DNA of 10,217 bases, taken from CAYQPF01 sp964419225 (GTDB taxonomy: Bacteria > Cloacimonadota > Cloacimonadia > Cloacimonadales > CAYQPF01). The stretch is taken from contig CAYQPF010000168.1 in assembly GCA_964419225.1 (NCBI GenBank), positions 1-10,217 of the forward strand. The letters are read 5' to 3'. Below, one piece after another: positions 1-7,852 of this stretch; the first letter of the stretch is position 1, and every line of letters begins with the position of its first letter. The notes under the pieces are model-generated. The model saw only the letters and a program-made list of their open reading frames with translations, made no database searches and was not told where the DNA came from. Made by a program: the position numbers and the translations under genes.

Positions 1-2
1 TC

Positions 3-470
3 ACTGTCAGAACCAACGATGGAGGTTATACTTCAAATTGTAATGTGACTGTTTATAAGGTAGTGGACTTATATTTCTACTTCTATAGAGTGGCTAAGCT
101 TGCGTACAAAGGTGGCGGTGAAAATTATTGGTATTTGAACGAACCTATGAGTGATGATGTATATGTGAAAGCAACTGGAGGCAGCAATATCTCAGGGTCT
201 ATTTCTTACACAATAAACTGGGCATACAACCCTGCATCAGGTTTCAGTGAGCCAAGTCCCACTTCCGGAACGAAGTCAATCAGCATCTCATCTTCATTGA
301 ATACTCTGTTAGAATCAGGAACAGCATGGGGTAGTGAAACAGATCTTGATATCGCGTATCCGATAATTACCGTTACGAGCTATTCTCCGAGCGAAACCAA
401 TACTCCGCCAACCAGAATACGAGTGAACCAAAGCATAAATACTTATTACTTGGATGAAAGAGGAAGGTGA
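3..470 (+). CDS. C-terminal part of an Ig-like-repeat (Big_2-type) surface protein, 5' end outside window
   Basis: The frame is open from the left edge, so the protein begins upstream; the first ATG at 45 is internal. The first residues, TVRTNDGGYTSNCNVTVYK, match the closing strands of a bacterial Ig-like group 2 (Big_2) domain as seen in Bacteroides secreted proteins. About 130 residues follow, rich in Ser, Thr, Tyr, Gly and Asn, with alternating hydrophobic beta-strand patterns and no recognised catalytic motif. The chain ends at a TGA at 468-470 with no visible sorting signal. This is probably an extracellular or outer-membrane-exposed protein. Its base composition is clearly richer in GC than the operon downstream, so it probably belongs to the older neighbourhood rather than to the AT-rich operon. 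The Ig-like assignment is good; the function of the C-terminal part is unknown. Confidence 0.6.
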   Translation, partial: TVRTNDGGYTSNCNVTVYKVVDLYFYFYRVAKLAYKGGGENYWYLNEPMSDDVYVKATGGSNISGSISYTINWAYNPASGFSEPSPTSGTKSISISSSLNTLLESGTAWGSETDLDIAYPIITVTSYSPSETNTPPTRIRVNQSINTYYLDERGR

Positions 471-486
471 TAGTGAAGCAAACTGT

Positions 487-529
487 CTTGTCCCCTCTAG
501 TTTGGCCATTTCAAAGGGTAGGGGACGAG
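487..529 (+). terminator. Hairpin downstream of the Ig-like gene, possible terminator
   Basis: Bases 487-496 pair with 520-529 over ten positions with one G-U pair (core GTCCCCT with AGGGGAC). Inside the loop TTTG (501-504) can pair with CAAA (512-515). It starts 16 bases after the stop codon at 470, where a terminator would be expected. No T-run follows, so intrinsic termination is uncertain, and it could instead be an mRNA-stabilising stem. I see nothing else in the rest of 471-609. Confidence 0.35.
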
Positions 530-609
530 AATGAAATGTTGCCGTAATTACCGAGCTATTAACAGGAGTGAGCATACATAAATAATTGTTAAAAATGCAA
601 TCAAAGTAA

Positions 610-905
610 ATTGATCCACGAAACTATTATCGCTTAATCCAGAAAATAGCAGAGCACCCATGGGGTACATTGAAAAGGGAATGGGATTTCGACTATATTT
701 TGATGAAAGGAAAAGGGCACGAATTGGGTATGTAAGTCTTGCATTTATTGGTTATAATCTAATATGAAGTGTGACTAATGAAAAATTCATTGAAAAGCTA
801 TTAATCAAGCCCTTATTGCCACAAACGACTTTAAAACGACCATTTTATCTCGAATTTATCACAATTTCTTCGAAAAACATAAAATGCCTCATAAAAAGCA
901 GATAA
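610..905 (+). pseudogene. Decayed 3' end of an IS1182-like transposase (DDE type)
   Basis: Reading from 610 gives NYYRLIQKIAEHPWGTLKRE and then WDFDYILMKGKGHELG before a stop at 733-735. The reading continues in another frame from about 720 as YVSLAFIGYNLI, meets an in-frame TGA at 765-767, and runs to a TAA at 903-905. The pattern YYR..Q.I.EHP.GT.KR.W.F.Y.L.KG....G...L.F..YNL is the C-terminal part of IS1182-type DDE transposases, including the final catalytic Glu region (E of AEHPWGTLKR). The N-terminal two thirds is absent and no start codon or ribosome site is seen. This is therefore a dead fragment with one frameshift and one nonsense mutation. It marks past mobile-element activity immediately before the operon. 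The exact IS family is an inference from motif memory. Confidence 0.75.
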
Positions 906-1094
906 TCATTGAATAAATTTATTATTGAAAAAATATATTTTGTATCTTTAAACTAATTTAAGACAGAGTTTTTGCGCGGACTCCCGTTACCCGCCATAGT
1001 GGAGAAGGAGAATACCATATTGAAAAGAAAAATAAAAAAAACATAAGCGTTTAGTGGAATAGAGTTAATATATTGAAATTTAATTGTTTATAAT
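906..1094 (+). other. AT-rich leader region upstream of the operon
   Basis: No gene is supported in this stretch. It contains a short GC-rich patch at about 973-1000, a purine-rich GGAGAAGGAG at about 1001-1011, and an eight-codon TTG reading frame from 1019 (LKRKIKKT, then stop) that may be noise, a leader peptide or the relic of a lost gene start. The 50 bases before the ATG at 1095 are almost all A and T with no Shine-Dalgarno sequence, which is usual in Bacteroidetes. The operon promoter is most likely somewhere in this stretch. Confidence 0.4.
909..942 (+). promoter_or_regulatory. Possible Bacteroidetes-type promoter for the operon
   Basis: TTG at 909-911 lies 22 bases before TATATTTTG at 934-942. 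This resembles the Bacteroidetes primary sigma pattern (a TTTG-like -33 element and TAnnTTTG at -7), but with one extra base in the -7 element. It would give a leader of about 145 bases before the first gene. In DNA this rich in A and T such matches arise by chance, so the call is tentative. Confidence 0.22.
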
Positions 1095-1727
1095 ATGAAA
1101 ATTTATTATGCAAGGCATACTGATGCAGATGACGACCGTAGAGATAGTTACGGAGGAATATCCAATGACCCTTTAATTGATAAAGGAATTGATTATGCTC
1201 GAAAGGTTGCTAATATTATGGTGGATAAGAAAGTGGATGTTATTTTTTCAAGTCCTTACCTAAGAGCGCATGAAACGGCAACTATTATCAACGAGAAAGT
1301 AAAAACTCAAGTTATCGAAGTGTATAATTTGAGAGAAAGAAATTCGTATGGAGTTTTGAGTGGAATTGATAAAGTTACAGCAAAAAAACTTTTCCCTGAA
1401 ATTGTTCAAAGAATTGCGGATATGAAAAATGATGGATTGAAGCCATCGAACAGTTACGAAACATTGCCAGGAGCAGAGACTTATCTTGATTTATTGATTC
1501 GGGCAAAAGATGCGTTTAATACAATTTTTAGAGAATCTAAATTCCTGAAAGCAGAAAAAGCGATGGTTGTGACTCATGGCGGCTTTTCAAGTGCATTCTT
1601 CAAAAATATTTTAAAGAAAGATATGGAATTGGAGAAAGGAGAAATTATTGTGCTTGAAGGAAATAGTATAGATGATTTGAGTATTAATAAGGAAGAAACT
1701 GTACTATTAAGGAAAGAATTATCGTAA
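1095..1727 (+). CDS. Histidine phosphatase superfamily protein (phosphoglycerate-mutase-like fold)
   Basis: A 210-residue cytoplasmic protein of the branch-1 histidine phosphatase superfamily, whose members remove phosphate from small molecules or proteins through a phosphohistidine intermediate. The nucleophile motif is at the N terminus, YYARHTDAD with Arg7 and His8; the usual RHG is RHT here. The second phosphate-binding arginine lies in SSPYLRAHETA (residues 52-62, Arg57) and the second catalytic histidine in VVTHGG (His161). All core catalytic residues are therefore present and the enzyme should be active, but the substrate cannot be read from the sequence. Length is normal for the family. 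The ATG at 1095 is chosen because it sits six residues before the RH motif, as is typical. It is the first gene of the tight operon, 26 bp before the large fusion protein. Its pairing with a Nudix domain in the next gene recalls mycobacterial MutT1, where Nudix and histidine phosphatase domains are fused and act on nucleotides. Confidence 0.85.
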   Translation: MKIYYARHTDADDDRRDSYGGISNDPLIDKGIDYARKVANIMVDKKVDVIFSSPYLRAHETATIINEKVKTQVIEVYNLRERNSYGVLSGIDKVTAKKLFPEIVQRIADMKNDGLKPSNSYETLPGAETYLDLLIRAKDAFNTIFRESKFLKAEKAMVVTHGGFSSAFFKNILKKDMELEKGEIIVLEGNSIDDLSINKEETVLLRKELS

Positions 1728-1753
1728 TTAAGTTACCAATTTATTACTGTATT

Positions 1754-4700
1754 ATGTTTAAAATTGTTTTTATTGCTGATTCATGGGGCTATACAAAAGG
1801 AGGCATTAATTCTTTTAATATAGATTTATGCAAAGTCGTTGCTACGATTATTTCTCCTGAAATTGAAACATTTTGTATAGTCCCCTATGCAAATGAACAC
1901 CAAATTAAAGAGGCAAAAGATTCCGGTATTGTTTTAATAACACTCCATACTGAAGAAGAGCCTTTTAATAACGATTCGATGCATAATGCAAAAACTTCAA
2001 TAGGAAAAGAAGGACAAGTATTATGGATAATTGGGCATGATGTAATTACTGGACAATATGCCATTCAGTTGAAAGAGTTACTTAACAATTCGGAGAATAA
2101 TAGTCCTAAAGTAGCCGTAATTCACCACATGGATTATGAATCATATTCTGTTTTTAAAGTTTTTGGAGACACCAGCAACCCACAATTGTTGAACAAAATT
2201 ACAAATCAAGAAGACGTACTGACTAAAGCTGATTTTGTATTTGGTGTCGGACCATACTTGAAAGAAGCCGCAGAAGATAAAATCAACAGAGAGGCTATTA
2301 TGCTTATTCCGGGCTTGGATGAGTCTGCAACCAATAAGACTAAGCATAATAAGTTTAAAGTTGTTGCATTTGGAAGAATGGGTGAAGAGGATGATATTAT
2401 TAAACAATGTTCGCTAGTAGTCAAATCTTTCGGGAAAGCAATCAACAATGAACCACGAATGAAAGAGGCGATTCTTACAATAATCGGAATAGAAAATAAC
2501 TCTAAAACAATTAAAAGTTTGTTAGAAGCAGGCAAGCAGCAAGCAAACAGGCAAATAACAATCAATGGTGTTCAATATATAGAAGATAGACAAACCTTGA
2601 ATAGACAACTGGAAAAACACACATTGTGTATTATGCCATCTTTACGAGAAGGTTTTGGTTTAGCAGGTTGGGAAGCCATTGGAAAAGAAGTCCCTATTAT
2701 TATTTCAGACAGTAGTGGTTTATACAAATTCCTGAAAAGTTTTGGTGGTACAGTTGAGGGATGTATTAAAAAAATAGATATCAAAAATACTGACGAAGAC
2801 ATTGAGACATTAGCCAACTTGATTATTACGGTTTTCAATTCACAGGATGAATCAAGACAAAATGCGTTTGAACTTAAACGACTTCTTATCGACAAAGGAT
2901 ATACATGGAAGAAAACCGCTCAAGATTTTCTAAACGGATTAGGTTTGCCTATTAATCCACTTAAAATAGGCTTAAGTCCATTTAAATATCTGAATTCATT
3001 TTCAGAAGAAGATAAGGATAATTTTTATGGAAGAGAAACGGAAGCCAATGAATTTTTGAATGCACTTAAAAATGAGCATCCATATTTATTGTTTTTTGGC
3101 AAATCAGGAGTTGGTAAAACCTCTTTTGTGAATGCCAAAATAGTCCCTTTACTTAAAAATGAACGGTATTGCATTAAATCATTAAGATTAGGTGTTGATA
3201 TTGCTCTATTAAACATAGCCTTAAATGACTTTATACAAAACAATAATGAGTCTTGTGTAAGAGTATTATTTGTAGACCAATTTGAGGAATTGTTTATCAA
3301 CTATAATAATAAAGATAGAATCTCATTCCTGTCACATCTAAAGGGATATGGACAATCTAAGAATGTCAAAATTATTTTGGTATTTAGAGAAGATTTTTTA
3401 GCCGAAATGCATGATTTGGAGAAAACAATACCATCATTATTCAATAATAGATATAGATTAAAGAATTTATCCGTACAAGGTGCTAAAAACGCAATACTAA
3501 AACCTTTTCAATCTGTTAATTGCATTATTTCAGAAGCTTTATTAAATAATATTATCTCGGATTTGAAATCGAATGAGGATACTATATTTCCACCTCATTT
3601 ACAAATTGTTGCATACACTTTATATGAAAAATATTCAAACAACAAGTCTAAAATTGACCTTGAACAATATAACGACATAGGAGGCATTGCTGGTATTTTA
3701 CGTGAATATATTGACTTTGCCATAGATTCTTTTGATTCTCAAGATAAAGTTATTGTCAAAGAAATTTTGAAAAATTTGGTTTCAAGTAATAAAACGAAAA
3801 TACCCAAAAAATATTCAGAATTAAAAAATCTAATACAAGCCAAATATTCTGATTTTGAAATAAGTAGATTTGATGTAATACTGCAAGAAATTGTAAAATC
3901 AAGACTTATAATCAAATATGAATTGTCTGAAACTCTCTCATACGAATTAACACACGAATATTTGATTGAAAAAATTAAAAATTGGATTGATATTGAATCT
4001 TTCAAACTAAAAGAAATTGAAGACATTATCAGGCAAGAACAAATACATTGGAATACACACCATAAACCAATGGAAGAGTATAGATTTGAACATATTTGCC
4101 AATACAAAAACCAACTGTTATTAGATGATTTTCAAAAATCTATATTGTTAAGAAATGGGTTGGAATACAATAAAGACGTGATTTTCTGGTTGAAAGAAAA
4201 TAAAAACGAGAAGTTTGCAAAGAATACATTAAAGCAAAATTTTAATAGTTTAGAAAAAATCGAGGTTGGATGCCGAATAATATCTACTTTATTATTATTT
4301 GATTTAGAACAATCAGAAAAACGAGAAATATACAATTCAATATTGCACATAGGAAGAAAATCTATTTTAATCAATTATGTTGATTGGAGCAAAGCAATTG
4401 ATAAATATGATATTTCTATTGAAATTGAAATTAGAAGAAATATTGAATCTTATATTTTAAGCAAAATGGCTTTTGTTGAAGAAGGTATTTTCCTGATGGG
4501 CCGGCATCAAAAAGAATTAACTACATTAAAGAAAACCATTGGGGAACATTTTTTTATCGATGAAACTCCGCTTAAAAGAGTAGATATAGATTCTTTTTTA
4601 ATTGATAAATTTTTGGTTTCCAATGATGAAATAAAAGAATTGTTTCCGGACACCACATATCCTCCAAATCGTTCAAATCATCCAGCAACAAGCATAAGTT

Positions 4701-5521
4701 TGGAAATAGCGCGTGAATATGCACAATATTATAACAAAGAAATTCCAACCGAAATATTTTGGGAAAAGGCAGCAAGAGGAATTGATGGTAGGTTATTTCC
4801 ATGGGGGAATGAATGGGACATAAACAAATGCAATACAAAATTATCTGGAATTGATGGAACAACTCCTGTTGATAAATACCCATTGGGAGCAAGTCCTTAT
4901 GGATGTTATGATATGGCAGGCAATGTATGGGAATGGACTTTGACGACTAAAACTGGAGGGGGATTCATTGTTAAAGGTGGTTCTTGGACTCAATTGAATA
5001 TATTACCATGGTGCGCTTACAAATTCAATTACAATGGAGATGGACAGCAAAATGTAGGGTTCAGATGTATCCGACCCATAAAAAACGACCTTGAAAATTC
5101 TGATAAAGTATATTCTTCCGGTGGAGTTGTGGTAAATGTTCATAATGGGTCAGTGTGTGTTCTATTATGCAAAAAAAACGCAGGACTAGAGTGGAGACTG
5201 CCAAAAGGGATGTTGAATACAAATGAAAAGATTAAAGACTGTGCAATCAGAGAAACCTTGGAGGAAACTGGATATGAGGTTGAAATTGAAACTTTCATAG
5301 ATTTTACTAATTGGAGTTATGAGTACCAAAACAAAGTATGGGACGAGACAGCGTTCTTTTATCTGATGCGTACAAAAAATGATAATCCGATACAGCAACA
5401 TGATTCTGAACATGACATTGTCGAGTGGATCCCGATAGATAATGTATTTGAAAAGCCCATGTACAACAATGAAAAGCAGATACTTCAAAAAGGAATCGAG
5501 TTGTACAAAACAAAAATGTAA
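1754..5521 (+). CDS. Four-domain fusion: GT4 glycosyltransferase, STAND NTPase, FGE-like domain and Nudix hydrolase
   Basis: A 1255-residue protein with four recognisable parts and no signal peptide or membrane segment. (1) Residues 1 to about 395 resemble GT4 glycosyltransferases: an N-terminal Rossmann strand, the glycine pair of YTKGGIN (13-19), and the donor-binding PSLREGFGLAGWEAI with the E-x7-E pair Glu299/Glu307. (2) Residues about 420 to 740 are an nSTAND1-type P-loop NTPase: FYGRE (424-428), Walker A GKSGVGKTS (449-457), Walker B VLFVDQFEELF (Asp508, Glu511, Glu512) and a sensor/arginine stretch NNRYRLKNLS. A helical linker follows to about 900. (3) Residues about 905 to 1107 resemble formylglycine-generating enzyme, with FPWGNEW, MAGNVWEW (1054-1061), KGGSW ending at Trp1078 and GFRC (1102-1105). 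The paired catalytic cysteines after GGSW are missing; only Cys1087 is present, so ligand binding is more likely than catalysis. (4) Residues about 1121 to 1255 are a Nudix hydrolase with a complete Nudix box from Gly1152 (G-x5-E-x7-RE-x2-EE-x-G). The stop codon abuts the next ATG. STAND plus FGE-like domains recall regulated NTP-dependent conflict proteins; a signalling or defence role is inferred. Confidence 0.85.
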   Translation: MFKIVFIADSWGYTKGGINSFNIDLCKVVATIISPEIETFCIVPYANEHQIKEAKDSGIVLITLHTEEEPFNNDSMHNAKTSIGKEGQVLWIIGHDVITGQYAIQLKELLNNSENNSPKVAVIHHMDYESYSVFKVFGDTSNPQLLNKITNQEDVLTKADFVFGVGPYLKEAAEDKINREAIMLIPGLDESATNKTKHNKFKVVAFGRMGEEDDIIKQCSLVVKSFGKAINNEPRMKEAILTIIGIENNSKTIKSLLEAGKQQANRQITINGVQYIEDRQTLNRQLEKHTLCIMPSLREGFGLAGWEAIGKEVPIIISDSSGLYKFLKSFGGTVEGCIKKIDIKNTDEDIETLANLIITVFNSQDESRQNAFELKRLLIDKGYTWKKTAQDFLNGLGLPINPLKIGLSPFKYLNSFSEEDKDNFYGRETEANEFLNALKNEHPYLLFFGKSGVGKTSFVNAKIVPLLKNERYCIKSLRLGVDIALLNIALNDFIQNNNESCVRVLFVDQFEELFINYNNKDRISFLSHLKGYGQSKNVKIILVFREDFLAEMHDLEKTIPSLFNNRYRLKNLSVQGAKNAILKPFQSVNCIISEALLNNIISDLKSNEDTIFPPHLQIVAYTLYEKYSNNKSKIDLEQYNDIGGIAGILREYIDFAIDSFDSQDKVIVKEILKNLVSSNKTKIPKKYSELKNLIQAKYSDFEISRFDVILQEIVKSRLIIKYELSETLSYELTHEYLIEKIKNWIDIESFKLKEIEDIIRQEQIHWNTHHKPMEEYRFEHICQYKNQLLLDDFQKSILLRNGLEYNKDVIFWLKENKNEKFAKNTLKQNFNSLEKIEVGCRIISTLLLFDLEQSEKREIYNSILHIGRKSILINYVDWSKAIDKYDISIEIEIRRNIESYILSKMAFVEEGIFLMGRHQKELTTLKKTIGEHFFIDETPLKRVDIDSFLIDKFLVSNDEIKELFPDTTYPPNRSNHPATSISLEIAREYAQYYNKEIPTEIFWEKAARGIDGRLFPWGNEWDINKCNTKLSGIDGTTPVDKYPLGASPYGCYDMAGNVWEWTLTTKTGGGFIVKGGSWTQLNILPWCAYKFNYNGDGQQNVGFRCIRPIKNDLENSDKVYSSGGVVVNVHNGSVCVLLCKKNAGLEWRLPKGMLNTNEKIKDCAIRETLEETGYEVEIETFIDFTNWSYEYQNKVWDETAFFYLMRTKNDNPIQQHDSEHDIVEWIPIDNVFEKPMYNNEKQILQKGIELYKTKM

Positions 5522-7852
5522 ATGACTAAAGCAGAGATACTATATTGTCTTACAGAAAACATATCAGACTGTATCATTGATGATTTCATTTATTTTACTG
5601 TAGAGGATTGGTTTGAAAATAAAATTTCATTTGTAAATCAAATCAACGAAAAATTTGTTAGTGATACATTGATAATCCGTAGTTCTTCAGTTCATGAAGA
5701 TACTATTGATGAATCGTGTGCTGGAAAATATACTAGTATTGCAAATATTGACTCATCTAATAATGATATTATTATTGAGGGAATCGGAAAAGTAATAGAT
5801 TCGTATGAAAAGGATAATGTTTTTTTGCAAAATCAAATTATAATTCAAAAACAAGTAGCTGATGTTTCTTTAAGTGGAGTATTATTCAGCTATGATTACA
5901 GAGATAATTCTCCTTACTATCTAATAGAATTTGATGATAGTACAAAAAAAACAGATACAATTACTGGATTTGGAGAACGAAAAAGAATACTTATAGCTCG
6001 CGAGTGCGTTGATAAAAAACCTCCTCACCAATGGAGAAGGTTAATTACAATGGTTTCTCAGATAGAAGATTTATTTCACAATTCATTTTTGGGGATAGAA
6101 TTTGCTTTTGATAGCAAAAATGAAATTCATGTTTTCCAAGCTAGGACGTTAAAGAACAAAGCTCAGGATCACATATATCCGAAAATTATTGGTATTATTG
6201 AAGATGGATTAAACAAATATATAAAATACAAAAATGTTGGATTTAGTCTTTTCTCCAATATGTCCGATTGGAATCCAATAGAGATGCTTGGTTCAAATCC
6301 TAAGCCGTTATCCATTTCACTTTATCAAAATTTGATTTCTGATATTGTTTGGAAAAGATCACGAGAATCATTGGGCTATTTTTCTCCATTACAAGACCAT
6401 TTGATTGATGTTTTTTGTGGAAAACCGTACGTCAATGTTGCTTGTAGTCTTTTATCATTGACACCTAATAATTTATCTCCAGATATCAAAAAAAAAATTC
6501 TCAAGCATGGCTTACTGGTTTTAGAAAAAAATAAATATTTACATGATAAGATAGAATTTGAAATTGCTCTTTCAAGTATGTTTCTTAACCTTGAAAAATT
6601 TCATCTTCGATTAAAAGAATATCATTTATATGATTCTGAAATCAAAGAATATATCCAAAGCATACAAAATCTTACTTGCAATATGATAAAAAACCATCAT
6701 AGCTATATTGAAGCGGGAAAAAAGTCTTTGGAAACACTTGAAAATATTACTGATAAATATAAATCATTAGTTAGTGAAGATTGGAATAACTACAACATCT
6801 TTATTATAATCAATGAATTGATAGACAAAACAAAAAACTGGGGAGTTTTTCATTTCTCTATTATAGCCAGAATGGCCTTTGTAGGAGAACATCTAACTAA
6901 ACAGTTACTCAATGAAAGATTCCTAACGGATGCACAATATCATAATTTTTATTCTTCAATAAATACGATACCTGGCAAAATCAATATAGATATTCAAAAT
7001 ATTAGTAATGGTTTTTTATCAAAGGAAGAATTTTTAGAACAGTACGGGCATTTAAGAATAAACACCTATGATATAGAATCTCCACAATATTGTGAAATAT
7101 ATGATGAAGTATTAGATGGTAGACGTATAAATACTAAATCGTGCAATAAGGAAAATCTCTTGTTACAATATTCCAATGATAAAGTATTGTTGGATTTTAG
7201 GATAGAAGACATTTTGACTTTTACAAGAAATGCAAGCGAATACAGAGAAATATTTAAATATGAGTTCACGAAAACTGTTTCATTTATATTAGAAACATTA
7301 AAGAGAATCGCACTTGAATCAGGCATAAGTATTACCGAATTTGCATATTTACGATTAGAAGATTTTAGGGATTTAGATAACAGAGAAAAAGAAAAATTAC
7401 GTGACATTCTTATAGCAATCATCCAACATAGAAAAAGTCTGTTTGATAAATCTTCTTTTGTGAAACTTCCTGATGTTATTTCAGGCAGTACTGATTTTTA
7501 CTATTTCGAGGAAATAACGGCTAAACCTAATTTTATTACTACTCTTAGAATTACGGCAGACATATTGTATTTTTCTAACATTCAATCTGTAAACGTGAAC
7601 GAGTTGAATGGTAAAATTATTCTTAAAGAAACAATGGAGCCGGGCTGTGACTGGATTCTTTTGTATCCAATCGCTGGGATTATAACAAAGTTTGGAGGAG
7701 TAGCATCTCATATTGCAATACGATGTAGAGAATTAAATATACCAGCAGTTATTGGTTGCGGTAATTATTTTGATGTCTTGAAAAACACAAAAAAAATAAA
7801 GATTGATTCTCTTAATCAAAAAATCCATGTTATTCATACCTCTTGTATATGA
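5522..7852 (+). CDS. L-glutamine kinase-like protein (three-domain PEP-synthase relative, Cj1418 type)
   Basis: A 776-residue cytoplasmic enzyme related to PEP synthase and PPDK. Residues 1 to about 215 form the ATP-grasp nucleotide-binding domain: IIRSSSVHED (51-60), a conserved CAGKY, and the closing VFQART (204-209). A middle region starts with SDWNPIEMLG (Asp249-Trp250-Asn251-Pro252) and PLSISLYQNLISD, which I associate with the glutamine kinase subfamily rather than with true PEP synthase. The C-terminal swivelling phosphohistidine domain carries FGGVASHIAIRCRELNIPAVIG, split here as FGGVASH and IAIRCRELNIPAVIG, with the catalytic His730. The PEP/pyruvate TIM barrel of PPDK is absent, and the length fits Cj1418. 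In C. jejuni Cj1418 uses ATP to phosphorylate the amide nitrogen of L-glutamine, giving AMP and phosphate. The start is the ATG directly after the previous TAA. The stop overlaps the next ATG (ATGA), implying translational coupling. The gene holds a run of ten A at 6488-6497. A different phosphotransferase substrate remains possible, but the two Cj1417- and Cj1416-like neighbours support glutamine. Confidence 0.8.
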   Translation: MTKAEILYCLTENISDCIIDDFIYFTVEDWFENKISFVNQINEKFVSDTLIIRSSSVHEDTIDESCAGKYTSIANIDSSNNDIIIEGIGKVIDSYEKDNVFLQNQIIIQKQVADVSLSGVLFSYDYRDNSPYYLIEFDDSTKKTDTITGFGERKRILIARECVDKKPPHQWRRLITMVSQIEDLFHNSFLGIEFAFDSKNEIHVFQARTLKNKAQDHIYPKIIGIIEDGLNKYIKYKNVGFSLFSNMSDWNPIEMLGSNPKPLSISLYQNLISDIVWKRSRESLGYFSPLQDHLIDVFCGKPYVNVACSLLSLTPNNLSPDIKKKILKHGLLVLEKNKYLHDKIEFEIALSSMFLNLEKFHLRLKEYHLYDSEIKEYIQSIQNLTCNMIKNHHSYIEAGKKSLETLENITDKYKSLVSEDWNNYNIFIIINELIDKTKNWGVFHFSIIARMAFVGEHLTKQLLNERFLTDAQYHNFYSSINTIPGKINIDIQNISNGFLSKEEFLEQYGHLRINTYDIESPQYCEIYDEVLDGRRINTKSCNKENLLLQYSNDKVLLDFRIEDILTFTRNASEYREIFKYEFTKTVSFILETLKRIALESGISITEFAYLRLEDFRDLDNREKEKLRDILIAIIQHRKSLFDKSSFVKLPDVISGSTDFYYFEEITAKPNFITTLRITADILYFSNIQSVNVNELNGKIILKETMEPGCDWILLYPIAGIITKFGGVASHIAIRCRELNIPAVIGCGNYFDVLKNTKKIKIDSLNQKIHVIHTSCI

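Noticed and set aside
315..575. Minus-strand open frame of 86 codons across the end of the Ig-like gene
   Set aside because: It overlaps the clear Ig-like frame and the hairpin and has no domain-like pattern.
1019..1045. Short TTG-started frame preceded by a purine-rich GGAG
   Set aside because: Only eight codons, and Bacteroidetes rarely rely on such sites; too weak to call a leader peptide.
2141..4892. Several minus-strand open frames of 80-122 codons inside the large fusion gene
   Set aside because: They are antisense to a gene with strong motifs throughout, lack recognisable domains, and result from low stop-codon density on the opposite strand.
4900..5080. FGE-like domain as the variable region of a diversity-generating retroelement
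   Set aside because: Lectin-fold FGE domains can be such targets, but no reverse transcriptase, template repeat or second copy of this segment is visible in the window, and a Nudix domain follows instead of the gene end.
5522..7852. Annotation as phosphoenolpyruvate synthase or pyruvate phosphate dikinase
   Set aside because: The ATP-grasp and phosphohistidine domains are present, but the C-terminal PEP/pyruvate barrel is absent; the chain ends about 45 residues after the catalytic histidine. The middle domain and the neighbours fit glutamine kinase better.
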